Source: Paenibacillus arenilitoris (GTDB taxonomy: Bacteria > Bacillota > Bacilli > Paenibacillales > Paenibacillaceae). Taken from it: 64,000 nt of DNA. A model generated the notes under the pieces. It did no database searches. It was not told the DNA's origin and worked only from the letters and a program-made list of their open reading frames with translations. Where the stretch lies: the NCBI RefSeq assembly GCF_014705655.1, contig NZ_JACXIY010000015.1:186001-250000 (forward strand), written 5' to 3'. A program made the position numbers and the translations under genes. This document shows, in pieces, positions 44,021 to 53,147 of the stretch (position 1 is the first letter of the stretch; the number at the start of each line of letters is the position of its first letter).

Positions 44021-45325
44021 TTGAAACTATCGCCGCCGGAAGTGATCGCAGCGGCATTGCCAATCGTTACGCGGCTTCGGGAGCATCGCTTCGAAGCCGT
44101 CTTTGTTGGCGGCGCGGTTCGGGATACGGTGCTCGGCTTGCCGGTCAAGGACGTCGACATCGCCACCTCCGCGCTTCCGGAGCAGGTGCTTGCGCTGTTC
44201 GAACGATGCATACCGACGGGACTGCAGCACGGGACCGTTACCGTCGTTCATAACAAGATTGCGTACGAGGTAACGACGTACAGGGAGGAAGCGCGGTACG
44301 AGGCGCACCGGAAGCCGGAGAGCGTTCGTTATATCGCTTCGCTTGAAGGAGACCTGCTGCGCAGAGACTTTACGATGAACGCGATGGCTTTGTCGGCGGA
44401 CGGAGAATTGATCGACCCTTACGGCGGCTTGCACGATCTGCGCCTCGGTCTTCTCCGCTGCGTCGGCGATCCAAACGCCAGATTCGCGGAGGATGCGCTG
44501 CGCATGCTACGCGCGGTCCGGTTTATCGGCGCGTACGGTCTTAAGCCCGCTTACCGGACATGGCGGGCGCTTCTTCGTCACGGCCATTTGATGAAGTTCA
44601 TCGCCATGGAGCGGGTCGCCTCGGAGCTGGACAAGCTTATCGCGGGCGCGTCGCCCGCGCGAGGGCTTCATTACGCCGCGGCAAGCCGCTTGCTGGAGCA
44701 TCTGAAGGAGCCGCTGCCCGCCGAAGTGACGCTAGCGGCCGCCGAAGCTTGCCGGACGAGAAGCACCGCAGCTCTATTCGCCGGGCTCGGCAAGCTCAAG
44801 GAAGCCGATTTGCGGCTCGCTTCCGTGGCGATCGGCTTATCCTTGACGTCCGATGCCGCGTTGCGGTCGATGCAGGCGCTCCGCTTGTCCAACCAACGGA
44901 CCAAATCGATCATGGGCCTATTAGGCATCCATCTGGATTTGCAAGAGGCCGAACCGGACCCGGAGGAGCATTCGCTTCGTCCTGCATGGCTCGGCATCGT
45001 GCTGCGCTATGGCGTCCGGATGGCCGGGCAATGGCTGGAGATCGCCGAGCTTCTGCAGCGGACGACGCCGGCCCGGTGCATCGTGCCCGCAGCGCAGCTC
45101 GAAGCATGGATGAACGAAATGCCCGTCGCAACGCTTAAGCAGCTTAAAGTAAGCGGCAAAGAGCTGGCGGAGCATCTCCGCAAGCCGACTGGCCCATGGA
45201 TTTCCGACTGGCTGAGCCGGCTGCTGCTCGAGGCGGCTCTCGGCCGCGTGCCGAACGACAAACAGCCGCTTCTACGGCAGGCTGAACTTTGGGACAAAAA
45301 AGAGGAATCGAACGATGAATCATGA
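44021..45325 (+). CDS. cca: CCA-adding tRNA nucleotidyltransferase
   Basis: 434 aa class II nucleotidyltransferase. GGAVRDTVLGLPVKDVDIAT has the catalytic DxD; RRDFTMNAMA, the EDxxR-type EDALRMLRAVRF, and a helical tail follow. It adds CCA to tRNA 3' ends. The start is TTG 44021 with AAAGGAC 12 nt upstream, a long spacing. In B. subtilis the gene (papS/cca) also lies between bshA and birA. Confidence 0.95.
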   Translation: MKLSPPEVIAAALPIVTRLREHRFEAVFVGGAVRDTVLGLPVKDVDIATSALPEQVLALFERCIPTGLQHGTVTVVHNKIAYEVTTYREEARYEAHRKPESVRYIASLEGDLLRRDFTMNAMALSADGELIDPYGGLHDLRLGLLRCVGDPNARFAEDALRMLRAVRFIGAYGLKPAYRTWRALLRHGHLMKFIAMERVASELDKLIAGASPARGLHYAAASRLLEHLKEPLPAEVTLAAAEACRTRSTAALFAGLGKLKEADLRLASVAIGLSLTSDAALRSMQALRLSNQRTKSIMGLLGIHLDLQEAEPDPEEHSLRPAWLGIVLRYGVRMAGQWLEIAELLQRTTPARCIVPAAQLEAWMNEMPVATLKQLKVSGKELAEHLRKPTGPWISDWLSRLLLEAALGRVPNDKQPLLRQAELWDKKEESNDES

Positions 45326-46289
45326 CGCATTGCTGCAATTGTTTACTGCGAGTCCGGGCGAATACGTATCCGGCGAACGGATCAGCCACGAGCTGGGCGT
45401 AAGCCGAACGGCGATCTGGAAGCAAATTCGCAAGCTGGAAGCGGCCGGCTACCGGTTCGAAGCTTCCAGAAGGCTGGGTTACCGCTTGCTCAGCGCCCCG
45501 GACTTCCTTTCGGCAGAAGAGCTTTGCGCCCGAATGCAAACCGAACGATTCGGCCGGCCCTTCCAGTTGTTCGATACGGTCGATTCCACCCAAAATACCG
45601 CCCGTGCCGCGGCAGAGGACGGTGCGGCTGAAGGTACGCTCGTCATTGCGGAGCAGCAGAGCAGCGGACGCGGCCGGATGGGCAGGGGCTGGATTTCCCC
45701 GCGCGGCAAAGGAATTTGGATGAGCATGGTGCTTCGGCCATCCGTTCCTATTCATTTTGCCCCTCAGCTTACGCTGCTCACGGCTGTCGCGCTCTGCAGA
45801 AGCTTAAGGCGGATTACGGGGCTGTCGATCGGCATCAAATGGCCGAACGACCTGTTGATCGAAGGCAAAAAAATTAGCGGCATCCTGTTGGAATCGGCCG
45901 CGGAGGACGAACGGTTGAAATATATAATCGCCGGCATCGGCATCAGCGTCAACTTGGAGGAAAACGATTATCCGGACGAGCTGAAGGACAAAGCGACGTC
46001 ACTGCGAATCGCGGGCGGCCGTAAGCTGGACCGGACCGAGGTTATCGCCGGCTTCCTGAAGGAATGGGAGCAGCTGTACGAGCTGTATCGGGAGCAAGGC
46101 TTCGGGCCGATCGTGACGCTGTGGGAAGCGCTGTCCGTTTCGCTCGGCAAGAAAGTGCGTCTCATTACGCCTCAGGGCGACGTTGCCGGCACGCCGGTGG
46201 CGCTGGAGGAAAGCGGCGCGATCCGGGTCAGGCTGGATGACGGCAGCCACAAATCCGTTTTTTCCGCCGAAATGGGCGAACCGCTATAA
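45315..46289 (+). CDS. birA: Biotin protein ligase and biotin operon repressor BirA
   Basis: 324 aa bifunctional BirA. The N-terminal winged helix (YVSGERISHELGVSRTAIWK) is followed by the catalytic domain with SSGRGRMGRGWISPRG (biotinyl-AMP loop, about residues 115-130) and KWPNDLLI. It biotinylates acetyl-CoA and pyruvate carboxylases and, with the HTH present, should also repress biotin genes. Overlaps cca by 11 nt. Confidence 0.96.
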   Translation: MNHDALLQLFTASPGEYVSGERISHELGVSRTAIWKQIRKLEAAGYRFEASRRLGYRLLSAPDFLSAEELCARMQTERFGRPFQLFDTVDSTQNTARAAAEDGAAEGTLVIAEQQSSGRGRMGRGWISPRGKGIWMSMVLRPSVPIHFAPQLTLLTAVALCRSLRRITGLSIGIKWPNDLLIEGKKISGILLESAAEDERLKYIIAGIGISVNLEENDYPDELKDKATSLRIAGGRKLDRTEVIAGFLKEWEQLYELYREQGFGPIVTLWEALSVSLGKKVRLITPQGDVAGTPVALEESGAIRVRLDDGSHKSVFSAEMGEPL

Positions 46290-46303
46290 GGATGCGATAC
46301 ACG

Positions 46304-46332
46304 TTTACGGACGGAGAAAAATTTGTTACACT
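46304..46332 (+). promoter_or_regulatory. SigA-type promoter of the pan leader
   Basis: TTTACG (46304-46309), 17-nt spacer, TACACT (46327-46332), just after birA. Confidence 0.6.
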
Positions 46333-46338
46333 ACGAGT

Positions 46339-46508
46339 ATCAGGCGGTATTCGCTGCTGAAGCTGCACTGATGAGGAACACAATGATGCAAATGGTTGGC
46401 AATGCACATTCTGCTCTGAGCCGTAGGGACCGAGACAGAAGGAAGCACGACAAGCAATCGTTTCCTTTTCCGTTTGGGGACCTTTTTAGCAGCGGCTAAA
46501 AGGTTTTT
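46339..46508 (+). ncRNA. Structured leader RNA with terminator upstream of panB (unclassified)
   Basis: A promoter at 46304-46332 and a strong terminator at 46480-46510 bound about 170 nt of non-coding sequence ending 30 nt before the panB RBS. Local pairings include TTCTG/CAGAA (46409-46413 with 46436-46440) and AGGAA/TTCCT. The layout is that of a riboswitch, T-box or protein-controlled attenuator, but I recognise no known consensus (no T-box core, no TPP core in the right order). Confidence 0.55.
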
Positions 46509-46510
46509 TT
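46480..46510 (+). terminator. Terminator of the panB leader
   Basis: ACCTTTTTAGC-agcg-GCTAAAAGGT followed by six further T. Confidence 0.9.
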
Positions 46511-46546
46511 GTGTTTATCCTATCATTTGAACGGAGGATGAAGCTG

Positions 46547-47464
46547 ATGAGGAAACGACTGACGATTACAGCCATGAAGAAAATGAAGCAGGAACGCAAT
46601 GCGATTTCCGTAGTGACGGCTTACGATTATCCTTCGGCGAAGCTGGCCGAGGAAGCGGGGATCGACGTCATTCTGGTCGGGGACTCGCTCGGAAACGTCG
46701 TGCTCGGCTACGACACGACCATTCCGGTAACAATTGACGACATCGTCTATCATACGCGGGCGGTCGCAAGGGGAGCCCAGCATACGTTCATCGTCGCCGA
46801 CATGCCGTTTATGACCTACGGAATCGGACGCGAATCGACGCTTCGCAACGCGGCGAAAATCATGCAGGAAGGCGGGGCCCAAGCCGTTAAGCTGGAAGGC
46901 GGCGCCGACATCGCCGAGGATGTCGCGGCACTAGTGAAAGCGGGCATCCCGGTCATGGGCCACATCGGGCTCACGCCGCAGTCCGTGCACCAGCTCGGCG
47001 GCTACAAGGTACAAGGGAAGCTCGATCAAGAGGCGGAACGGCTGCTTCAGGACGCGAAGGCGCTCGAGGAAGCGGGGGCGTTCAGCATCGTGCTGGAGCT
47101 CGTTACGGAGCCGCTGGCGACGCTGATCAGCGAATCGCTGTCCATTCCGGTCATCGGCATCGGAGCCGGACGCGGATGCGACGGGCAAGTGCTGGTCTAC
47201 CACGACATCCTGCAGTACGCTTCGCCGTATTTCGAGAAAAAATTCGTAAAAACTTATGCCGATATCGGCTCTACTATACGCCATGCGATCGAATCTTACG
47301 TCGCCGACGTGAAGACGGGCGCGTTCCCCGGCGAGGAGCACTCGTTCCAGGCGCAAGCGAAGCCGGCCGCGGTCGACAGCCTCTATGGCGGCGGGGCGCA
47401 GGCAGGCGAAGGAAAGAGCAAGCCGGGCAGCGGCGCGTCGAAAGAGGGGGTCGGCTTATCATGA
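46547..47464 (+). CDS. panB: 3-methyl-2-oxobutanoate hydroxymethyltransferase
   Basis: 305 aa TIM barrel. VVTAYDYPSAKLAEEAG, VGDSLGNVVLGYDTTIPVT and GHIGLTPQSVH are family motifs. It transfers a hydroxymethyl group from methylene-THF to ketoisovalerate, the first pantothenate step. A glycine/serine-rich tail (GGGAQAGEGKSKPGSGASKE) beyond the usual C-terminus looks disordered. ATG 46547 with GGAGG 9 nt upstream. Confidence 0.96.
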   Translation: MRKRLTITAMKKMKQERNAISVVTAYDYPSAKLAEEAGIDVILVGDSLGNVVLGYDTTIPVTIDDIVYHTRAVARGAQHTFIVADMPFMTYGIGRESTLRNAAKIMQEGGAQAVKLEGGADIAEDVAALVKAGIPVMGHIGLTPQSVHQLGGYKVQGKLDQEAERLLQDAKALEEAGAFSIVLELVTEPLATLISESLSIPVIGIGAGRGCDGQVLVYHDILQYASPYFEKKFVKTYADIGSTIRHAIESYVADVKTGAFPGEEHSFQAQAKPAAVDSLYGGGAQAGEGKSKPGSGASKEGVGLS

Positions 47465-48387
47465 TCGTCTGCCGGACGAAAGCGGAATTAAAGGAGAGGC
47501 TTGCGCAGCTGCGCAAGCAGGACAGAAGCGTCGGCTTCGTTCCGACGATGGGCTATTTGCATGAAGGCCACGCGAGCCTGATGCGGCAGTCCGCGGCCGA
47601 GAACGAGGCGACCGTACTCAGCATATTCGTGAACCCGCTCCAATTCGGCCCGAATGAGGATCTCGACCGTTATCCGCGCGACGAGGAGCGCGACCTCGCG
47701 CTTGCGGAAGAATGCGGCGCGGACATCGTGTTTTTGCCGTCGGTGGAGGAGATGTATCCGTCGAAGCCGCTGACGAGCGTCATCGTCAATCAAGTGACCG
47801 ACCGGCTGTGCGGCGCTTCCAGGCCCGGGCATTTCGACGGGGTGGGCACGGTCGTCAGCAAGCTGTTCCATCTCGTGCAGCCGGATCGCGCCTATTTCGG
47901 CCTCAAGGATGCGCAGCAAGTCGCGGTCATCTCGCAAATGGTCGACGACTTGAATTTCCCGGTCGAGATCGTGCCTTGCTCTATTGTACGCGAGCCCGAT
48001 GGGCTTGCCCTGAGCTCGCGCAACGTTTATTTGAACGCCGAGCAGCGGCGTCAGGCGGTCGTGCTATCGCAAACGCTAAGCGATGCAGCCGAATGGCTGA
48101 GTGAAGACGGAATGACGGTCGAGCGGCTTATCGCCCGGGTTAAAGTGCAAATCGCCAAAGCAAGCGAATCGGCGATCGATTACGCGGAGCTGCTTTATTA
48201 CCCAAGCCTGCAGCCGCCGGCCGCGAATGCGCCGATCCGGTCGATCGGACAGTCTATCATTGTTGCGCTGGCCGTGAAGTTCGGCGGTACGCGATTAATC
48301 GATAATCGGATATTTGAAGCAAGCGAGGTGAATGGACATGTTCAGAACGATGATGAAGTCGAAGCTGCACCGGGCAACCGTTACTGA
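47461..48387 (+). CDS. panC: Pantothenate synthetase
   Basis: 308 aa. It carries [15 protein letters not shown] with the HxGH motif (about residues 27-41), FVNPLQF, and FGLKDAQQ, all features of the adenylating ligase joining pantoate and beta-alanine. The C-terminus is longer than usual and overlaps panD by 50 nt in another frame, an unusually large overlap. Confidence 0.96.
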   Translation: MIVCRTKAELKERLAQLRKQDRSVGFVPTMGYLHEGHASLMRQSAAENEATVLSIFVNPLQFGPNEDLDRYPRDEERDLALAEECGADIVFLPSVEEMYPSKPLTSVIVNQVTDRLCGASRPGHFDGVGTVVSKLFHLVQPDRAYFGLKDAQQVAVISQMVDDLNFPVEIVPCSIVREPDGLALSSRNVYLNAEQRRQAVVLSQTLSDAAEWLSEDGMTVERLIARVKVQIAKASESAIDYAELLYYPSLQPPAANAPIRSIGQSIIVALAVKFGGTRLIDNRIFEASEVNGHVQNDDEVEAAPGNRY

Positions 48388-48721
48388 GGCGAACCTGAAT
48401 TACGTCGGGAGCATAACCATTGACGAGGATTTGATGGATGCGGCGGATTTATGGGAAAATGAGAAGGTGCAGATCGTAAATAACAATAACGGCGCGCGTT
48501 TCGAGACGTATGTCATTACCGGGGAACGCGGCTCTGGCGTCATTTGCTTGAACGGGGCGGCGGCAAGGCAGGTGCAGCCGGGCGATCAGGTCATTATTAT
48601 TTCTTACGCGATGATGACCGACGAGGAAGCGAAGGCGCACAAGCCGATCGTCACGATTCTCGACGAAAGCAACCGACCGCTTCAGCTGCTGAACGCGGAG
48701 ATGCACGGCGCCATCCTGTAA
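48338..48721 (+). CDS. panD: Aspartate 1-decarboxylase (pyruvoyl enzyme)
   Basis: 127 aa. The self-cleavage site Gly24-Ser25 is in NYVGSITID; Ser25 becomes the pyruvoyl cofactor. The numbering is canonical only if translation starts at ATG 48338, which also has GCGAGGTG 8 nt upstream. It produces beta-alanine for PanC. Completes the panBCD operon. Confidence 0.97.
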   Translation: MFRTMMKSKLHRATVTEANLNYVGSITIDEDLMDAADLWENEKVQIVNNNNGARFETYVITGERGSGVICLNGAAARQVQPGDQVIIISYAMMTDEEAKAHKPIVTILDESNRPLQLLNAEMHGAIL

Positions 48722-48842
48722 CTGCATGGAATAGAACGGCCGGCCCTGCGTTATGTAACGGCTGGCATACCGTATGAAATACCGCGTTGCGACAAAAAAT
48801 GAACATACACTCCTTAATCCTTAAGCGAAGGCGGGATGCGGT

Positions 48843-49571
48843 ATGTTCCAGCATATGTTTGCATCAATGAACGAAATGCTCGATCGAATCATGGATCGGT
48901 ATGATGACGCAGGCGCGCAGGAAAAGAAGCAGTACGAGGAGCAGTTAACCGAATTGAAGAACGTTAGCGACCATTTCGTTGAGCAATGGCTTGAATTCGA
49001 GGAGAAGTTCGCCGAATTCAAGGAACGGCGTTCGGAGCCGTCCTCAGCTCAATCGGCATCCACCGCCCCGGCACCGGCGTACTCGGGTTACATGAATGCG
49101 GAGCATGAGCTGCCGGTTAGCGGAACGGCGTCCTGCAATGCAGCGGATCTTATGATTTCGGACGAAGCCGCTTCGATTATTTCCAAGGGACAGGGCTATT
49201 ATAAGTTATTTATGTTTCCTCAAGCGGCAACGCAATTTCAGTCGGCTATCGTCCTATCGCCGGAATGCAACCTCGCGAGACTTTTTTTGGGCATGACGCA
49301 CATGCATCTTCAGAATTGGAACGAAGCGCAGAGGCATTTTCAATTGCTTATCGCTTTGACGGACTTCCCGAAATGGCTTGCGATGGGCTATAATGCGCTT
49401 GGATGCATTCAAGCGATTCACCTGAATTTGGCGCAGGCCGAGCTGCTGTTCAAGAAAGCGCACGACGTTTGTCCAAGCTTCACGGAGGCGCTGAGCAATT
49501 TAAGGTCGTGCCAGGAAACACCCCAGCAATTATCGTTATATTTTGGTAGCACGGAGCTGTGCTGTTTGTGA
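48843..49571 (+). CDS. Tetratricopeptide-repeat protein with N-terminal coiled coil
   Basis: 242 aa. Residues about 10-62 are charged and heptad-like (EKKQYEEQLTELKNVSDHFV), predicting a coiled coil; a Ser/Ala/Pro linker follows (about 63-85), then TPR-like repeats (YYKLFMFPQAATQFQSAIVL, MGYNALGCIQAIHLNLAQAE). There is no enzymatic motif. It lies 16 nt before dinG, so it may be co-transcribed with it. Not recognised as a named family. Confidence 0.7.
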   Translation: MFQHMFASMNEMLDRIMDRYDDAGAQEKKQYEEQLTELKNVSDHFVEQWLEFEEKFAEFKERRSEPSSAQSASTAPAPAYSGYMNAEHELPVSGTASCNAADLMISDEAASIISKGQGYYKLFMFPQAATQFQSAIVLSPECNLARLFLGMTHMHLQNWNEAQRHFQLLIALTDFPKWLAMGYNALGCIQAIHLNLAQAELLFKKAHDVCPSFTEALSNLRSCQETPQQLSLYFGSTELCCL

Positions 49572-49587
49572 GAGGATCGGGGAATGA

Positions 49588-52494
49588 ATGAAATTTGCTG
49601 TATTAGACTTGGAAACGACGGGACACGGCCGTAGCGACGATATATTGCAGGTCGGGCTGGTCATCGTCTCGGAAGAGCTGGACGTTATCGATACGTTCAG
49701 CTCTTACGTTCGGCCTAATATCCCAATACCGGCTTTCATCACCCAATTGACGGGCATCGAGGAATCGGACGTCGCCGATGCGCCGGAGCTCCACGAGGTG
49801 CTGGTCCGGCTGATTCCGCTGCTCGACGACGCCGTGCTCGTCGCCCATAACGTCGGGTTCGACGCCGGCTTCTTGAATCAGGCGCTCGATCGCTGCGGGT
49901 ATTACCCGTTTGCCGGCCGCAGGCTCGATACGATCGAACTGCTGCGCATTTTGTATCCGACCATCAATACGTATCAGCTGGGGGCCGTGACGGAGCTGTT
50001 CGGCATCGAGCACGATCAGCATCACCGCGCAGACAGCGATGCGATGGCGACCGCGCACCTGCTTATCGAATCCGTCAACAAGCTTCGGAACATGCCGCTG
50101 CTCACTTTGCAGCGGCTGTCCGCGCTTATCGACGATGGAAGCGATTTAAGCTGGTTTATTAAAGAAACGCTTCAGCGAATGGAATTCCGCGTCGTGTTCG
50201 AGTCGAACGAGTACGATTATTTTAACCAGTTCGCCTTGAAGGTGAAGGAATGGTCCGACGAAGAGCCGCCGCGCGCGGACGAAGGAGAAGAACCGCTGCA
50301 GGGCGTCGCGTTCGAGCAATATTTGGCCGACGTCAAGCAAAGGTTCGAGGAGAAATACCCGAATTACGAGGAGCGCGAGGCACAGGCGGCGATGTTCCGG
50401 GAAGTGTACGGGGCGCTGAGCGGGAACCGGCATCTTCTGATCGAAGCCGGGACGGGAACCGGCAAATCGCTCGGGTATTTGATACCGGCTTTGTATTACG
50501 GCGTTCAGAACGGCAAGAAAGTCGTCGTCAGCACGCATACCATCAATTTGCAGGAGCAGCTCCGGCAGCGCGATTTGCCGCTGCTGAACGATGTCCTGCC
50601 CTTCGAATTCAAGGCGTCCGTCTTCAAGGGCCGCGGCAATTATTTATGCTTGCGCAAATTCGAAGGGAAAGTGAACACAAAGGATCTCGTCTCTCCGATC
50701 GAGGATGGGGTTACGGCCGCACAGATGGTCGTATGGCTGGGCGAAACGGAAACCGGCGATCAGGAGGAGCTGAATTTCGGGAACAAAGGCGCCGAATTCT
50801 GGTCGACGGTCGCCAGCGATACGGATTCCTGCTTGAACCGCGCATGCCCTTGGTTCAGAAGATGCTTCTATCATCGGGCGAAGCACGAAGCGAATATCGC
50901 GGATGTCTGCATTACGAATCATTCGATGCTGTTCACGGACATTCAAGCCGACCATCGCCTGCTGCCGACGTACTCGCACTTGATCATCGACGAGGCCCAT
51001 CATGTCGAGGAAGTGGCCGGCAAGCATCTCGGCATGCAGAACAATTATTTCTCGCTCGCGCAGGCCATCGTCCGCTTGTATAAAGATTCCCGTTCGGGAC
51101 TGCTCCCCGCGCTTCGGCAGAAGCTTCTTTCGGAGGACGACGCCCATCAAACGGCCTGGATCGAGACGATCGATACCGTCATTCCCGTCTTCCAGGAAGT
51201 GAAGGAGCATTGGGATAAGCTGTTCGAGCTGTTCTACGGCTTCACCTCCGTTTCGGGCGACAGCTCGAGCGATAACGGGCAATCGGTATGCCGGTTGAAG
51301 AAGGATCAGCTGCCTAAGGGCTGGGAAGACGCGGTTGCCGCGGAAGCGAACATCCACACCGAGTTGAACCGGGTCATACGCACGGTCGAGAAAATGATGA
51401 ACGACGTTAAAGAAAGGGTCGACGATTCGGCGATCCAGGCGCTGCTTACCGATTTGAACGGCGCAGTGCGCGACTTGACGCGGGTGAAGGACGAGCTGCG
51501 GACGTTTATCAAGCTGGAGCTTGCCGATTCCGTGTTCTGGATCGAGGCAAGCACCTTGTACCGTTTCCGTTCCGTCCAGCTTTACGGCGTCCCCGTCGAC
51601 GTGAGCGCCCAGCTGCAGAAATATTTTTTCGATGTGAAAGAAAGCATCGTGCTTACCTCCGCAACCCTTTCCGTTCAGAAATCGTTTCAGTACGCGGCGG
51701 AACAGCTTGGTCTTTCGGGATACGAGGAACAAGGCCGGCTGAAGACGGTGCAGCTTCCGTCGCCTTTTAATTACCGCGAGCAGGCTCTCGTCGTCATCCC
51801 GCGCAATTTTCCGGTGCTGAAAGGGTCGAACGTCGACGATTCGTATTTGGATATGCTGACGCGATCGCTCGCCGACGCCGCGCGCGAGACGAATGGACGT
51901 ATGCTCGTTCTGTTCACCTCGTACCGGATGCTGAAGCAGGTCTACGAGCCTCTGAAGGAGCTGCTGACGGAATCGGGCATTCAGGTGCTTGGCCAAGGGA
52001 TCGACAGCGGCAACCGCTCGAAGCTGACGAGACGGTTTCGCCAGACGCCGGAATCGGTGCTGCTCGGCACGAGCAGCTTCTGGGAAGGGGTCGACATCCC
52101 CGGCGAGGCGCTCGTATGCCTGGCGATCGTCCGGCTGCCCTTTCAGCCGCCCAATCATCCGCTCGCGGAGGCGAAGGCCGAGATGCTTCAACGGCAGAAG
52201 CAAAATCCGTTCATGAAGCTTTCGATCCCGCAGGCGGTCATTCGTTTCAAGCAGGGATTCGGCCGTCTCGTGCGCACGTCGTCGGACAAAGGAATCGTTA
52301 TTATTTATGATACGAGGGTTATCGATACGTATTACGGCAAACATTTTTTGTATTCGCTGCCGGGTCCGAAGATCGAGACGATGCATGTCGAGCAGATGGT
52401 TGGCCGGATGCGGGAATGGCTTGCTCCCGATCATCCGCCGGAGCCGCTCGCGGTTCCGGCCTCGAACGCGGGAGATGAGGAGGAGAAGGGTTGA
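49588..52494 (+). CDS. dinG: DinG-family ATP-dependent helicase with N-terminal exonuclease domain
   Basis: 968 aa. Residues 1-180 are a DEDDh exonuclease domain (FAVLDLETTG, HHRADSDAMAT). The XPD-like SF2 helicase follows: Walker A EAGTGTGKS near 288, DEAH near 467, and a C-terminal QGFGRLVRTSSDKG motif. Four cysteines are placed as in 4Fe-4S DinG/XPD enzymes: YLCLRKF, and CLNRACPWFRRC with Cx4Cx5C spacing near 415-425. Firmicute DinG proteins have been described mainly as nucleases, so the intact cysteine set is worth noting. Confidence 0.95.
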   Translation: MKFAVLDLETTGHGRSDDILQVGLVIVSEELDVIDTFSSYVRPNIPIPAFITQLTGIEESDVADAPELHEVLVRLIPLLDDAVLVAHNVGFDAGFLNQALDRCGYYPFAGRRLDTIELLRILYPTINTYQLGAVTELFGIEHDQHHRADSDAMATAHLLIESVNKLRNMPLLTLQRLSALIDDGSDLSWFIKETLQRMEFRVVFESNEYDYFNQFALKVKEWSDEEPPRADEGEEPLQGVAFEQYLADVKQRFEEKYPNYEEREAQAAMFREVYGALSGNRHLLIEAGTGTGKSLGYLIPALYYGVQNGKKVVVSTHTINLQEQLRQRDLPLLNDVLPFEFKASVFKGRGNYLCLRKFEGKVNTKDLVSPIEDGVTAAQMVVWLGETETGDQEELNFGNKGAEFWSTVASDTDSCLNRACPWFRRCFYHRAKHEANIADVCITNHSMLFTDIQADHRLLPTYSHLIIDEAHHVEEVAGKHLGMQNNYFSLAQAIVRLYKDSRSGLLPALRQKLLSEDDAHQTAWIETIDTVIPVFQEVKEHWDKLFELFYGFTSVSGDSSSDNGQSVCRLKKDQLPKGWEDAVAAEANIHTELNRVIRTVEKMMNDVKERVDDSAIQALLTDLNGAVRDLTRVKDELRTFIKLELADSVFWIEASTLYRFRSVQLYGVPVDVSAQLQKYFFDVKESIVLTSATLSVQKSFQYAAEQLGLSGYEEQGRLKTVQLPSPFNYREQALVVIPRNFPVLKGSNVDDSYLDMLTRSLADAARETNGRMLVLFTSYRMLKQVYEPLKELLTESGIQVLGQGIDSGNRSKLTRRFRQTPESVLLGTSSFWEGVDIPGEALVCLAIVRLPFQPPNHPLAEAKAEMLQRQKQNPFMKLSIPQAVIRFKQGFGRLVRTSSDKGIVIIYDTRVIDTYYGKHFLYSLPGPKIETMHVEQMVGRMREWLAPDHPPEPLAVPASNAGDEEEKG

Positions 52495-53147
52495 AACAAG
52501 CGAAAATTTCGGAAGCCGTCGTCCGGCGGCTTCCCATTTACCTTCAAGTATTGAACGAAATGCTGCTTCGCGAAATCCAGACGGTATCCTCTCAGGAGCT
52601 GGGCGTGAAGCTCGATCTGAATCCCGCGCAAATCCGCAAGGATTTGGCATATTTCGGCGAGTTCGGGCGCAAAGGCGTCGGCTACGACGTCGTCTATTTG
52701 ATCGAGAAGATCCGGCAAATCCTCAAGGTCGACCAGACCATCAAAGTTGCGCTCGTCGGAGCGGGAAACCTTGGACACGCCCTATGCAACTACAACAAGT
52801 ATTCGAAGGACAACATGAAAATTACGGCGGTATTCGACGTTCATCCGAGCAAAATCGGAACGAGCATCAACAATTTGAAGGTGCTCCCGATGACCGAGCT
52901 TGCCGCGACCGTCGCCGAGCAAAAGATTCGTATCGGCATCATTACGGTGCCCGCGTTCGAAGCGCAAAACGTCGCGAACCAGTTCGTCGAAGCGGGCATC
53001 GAAGGCATATTGAATTTCGCTCCCGCCATTCTGCGCGTACCGGACGCTATCCGCATACATAATGCCGATTTCACGAAGGAATTGCTTAGCCTTGCGTATT
53101 ATTTAAATCGAGAAGGAGACGCGCAATATGAGTCAGATTTGGATTGA
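52491..53147 (+). CDS. rex: Redox-sensing transcriptional repressor Rex
   Basis: 218 aa. Winged-helix N-terminus (SQELGVKLDLNPAQIRKDLAYFGEFG) and an NAD(H)-binding Rossmann domain with VALVGAGNLGHAL near residues 86-98; a domain-swapped C-terminal helix follows. It senses NADH/NAD and represses respiratory and fermentative genes. TTG 52491 overlaps the dinG stop. Redox genes in the window that could be targets are qcrABC, the 3-hydroxyacyl-CoA dehydrogenase and ackA. Confidence 0.96.
   Translation: MKQAKISEAVVRRLPIYLQVLNEMLLREIQTVSSQELGVKLDLNPAQIRKDLAYFGEFGRKGVGYDVVYLIEKIRQILKVDQTIKVALVGAGNLGHALCNYNKYSKDNMKITAVFDVHPSKIGTSINNLKVLPMTELAATVAEQKIRIGIITVPAFEAQNVANQFVEAGIEGILNFAPAILRVPDAIRIHNADFTKELLSLAYYLNREGDAQYESDLD

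Noticed and set aside
46339-46508. T-box, TPP or hammerhead assignment for the panB leader
   Set aside because: Short matches such as CTGATGA and CGTAGGGA occur, but the order and flanking conserved elements of those families are missing.
50644-52650. 668-aa open frame on the minus strand opposite dinG
   Set aside because: It is a codon-position shadow of dinG in high-GC DNA: Arg/His/Asp-rich, with no domain and no RBS.
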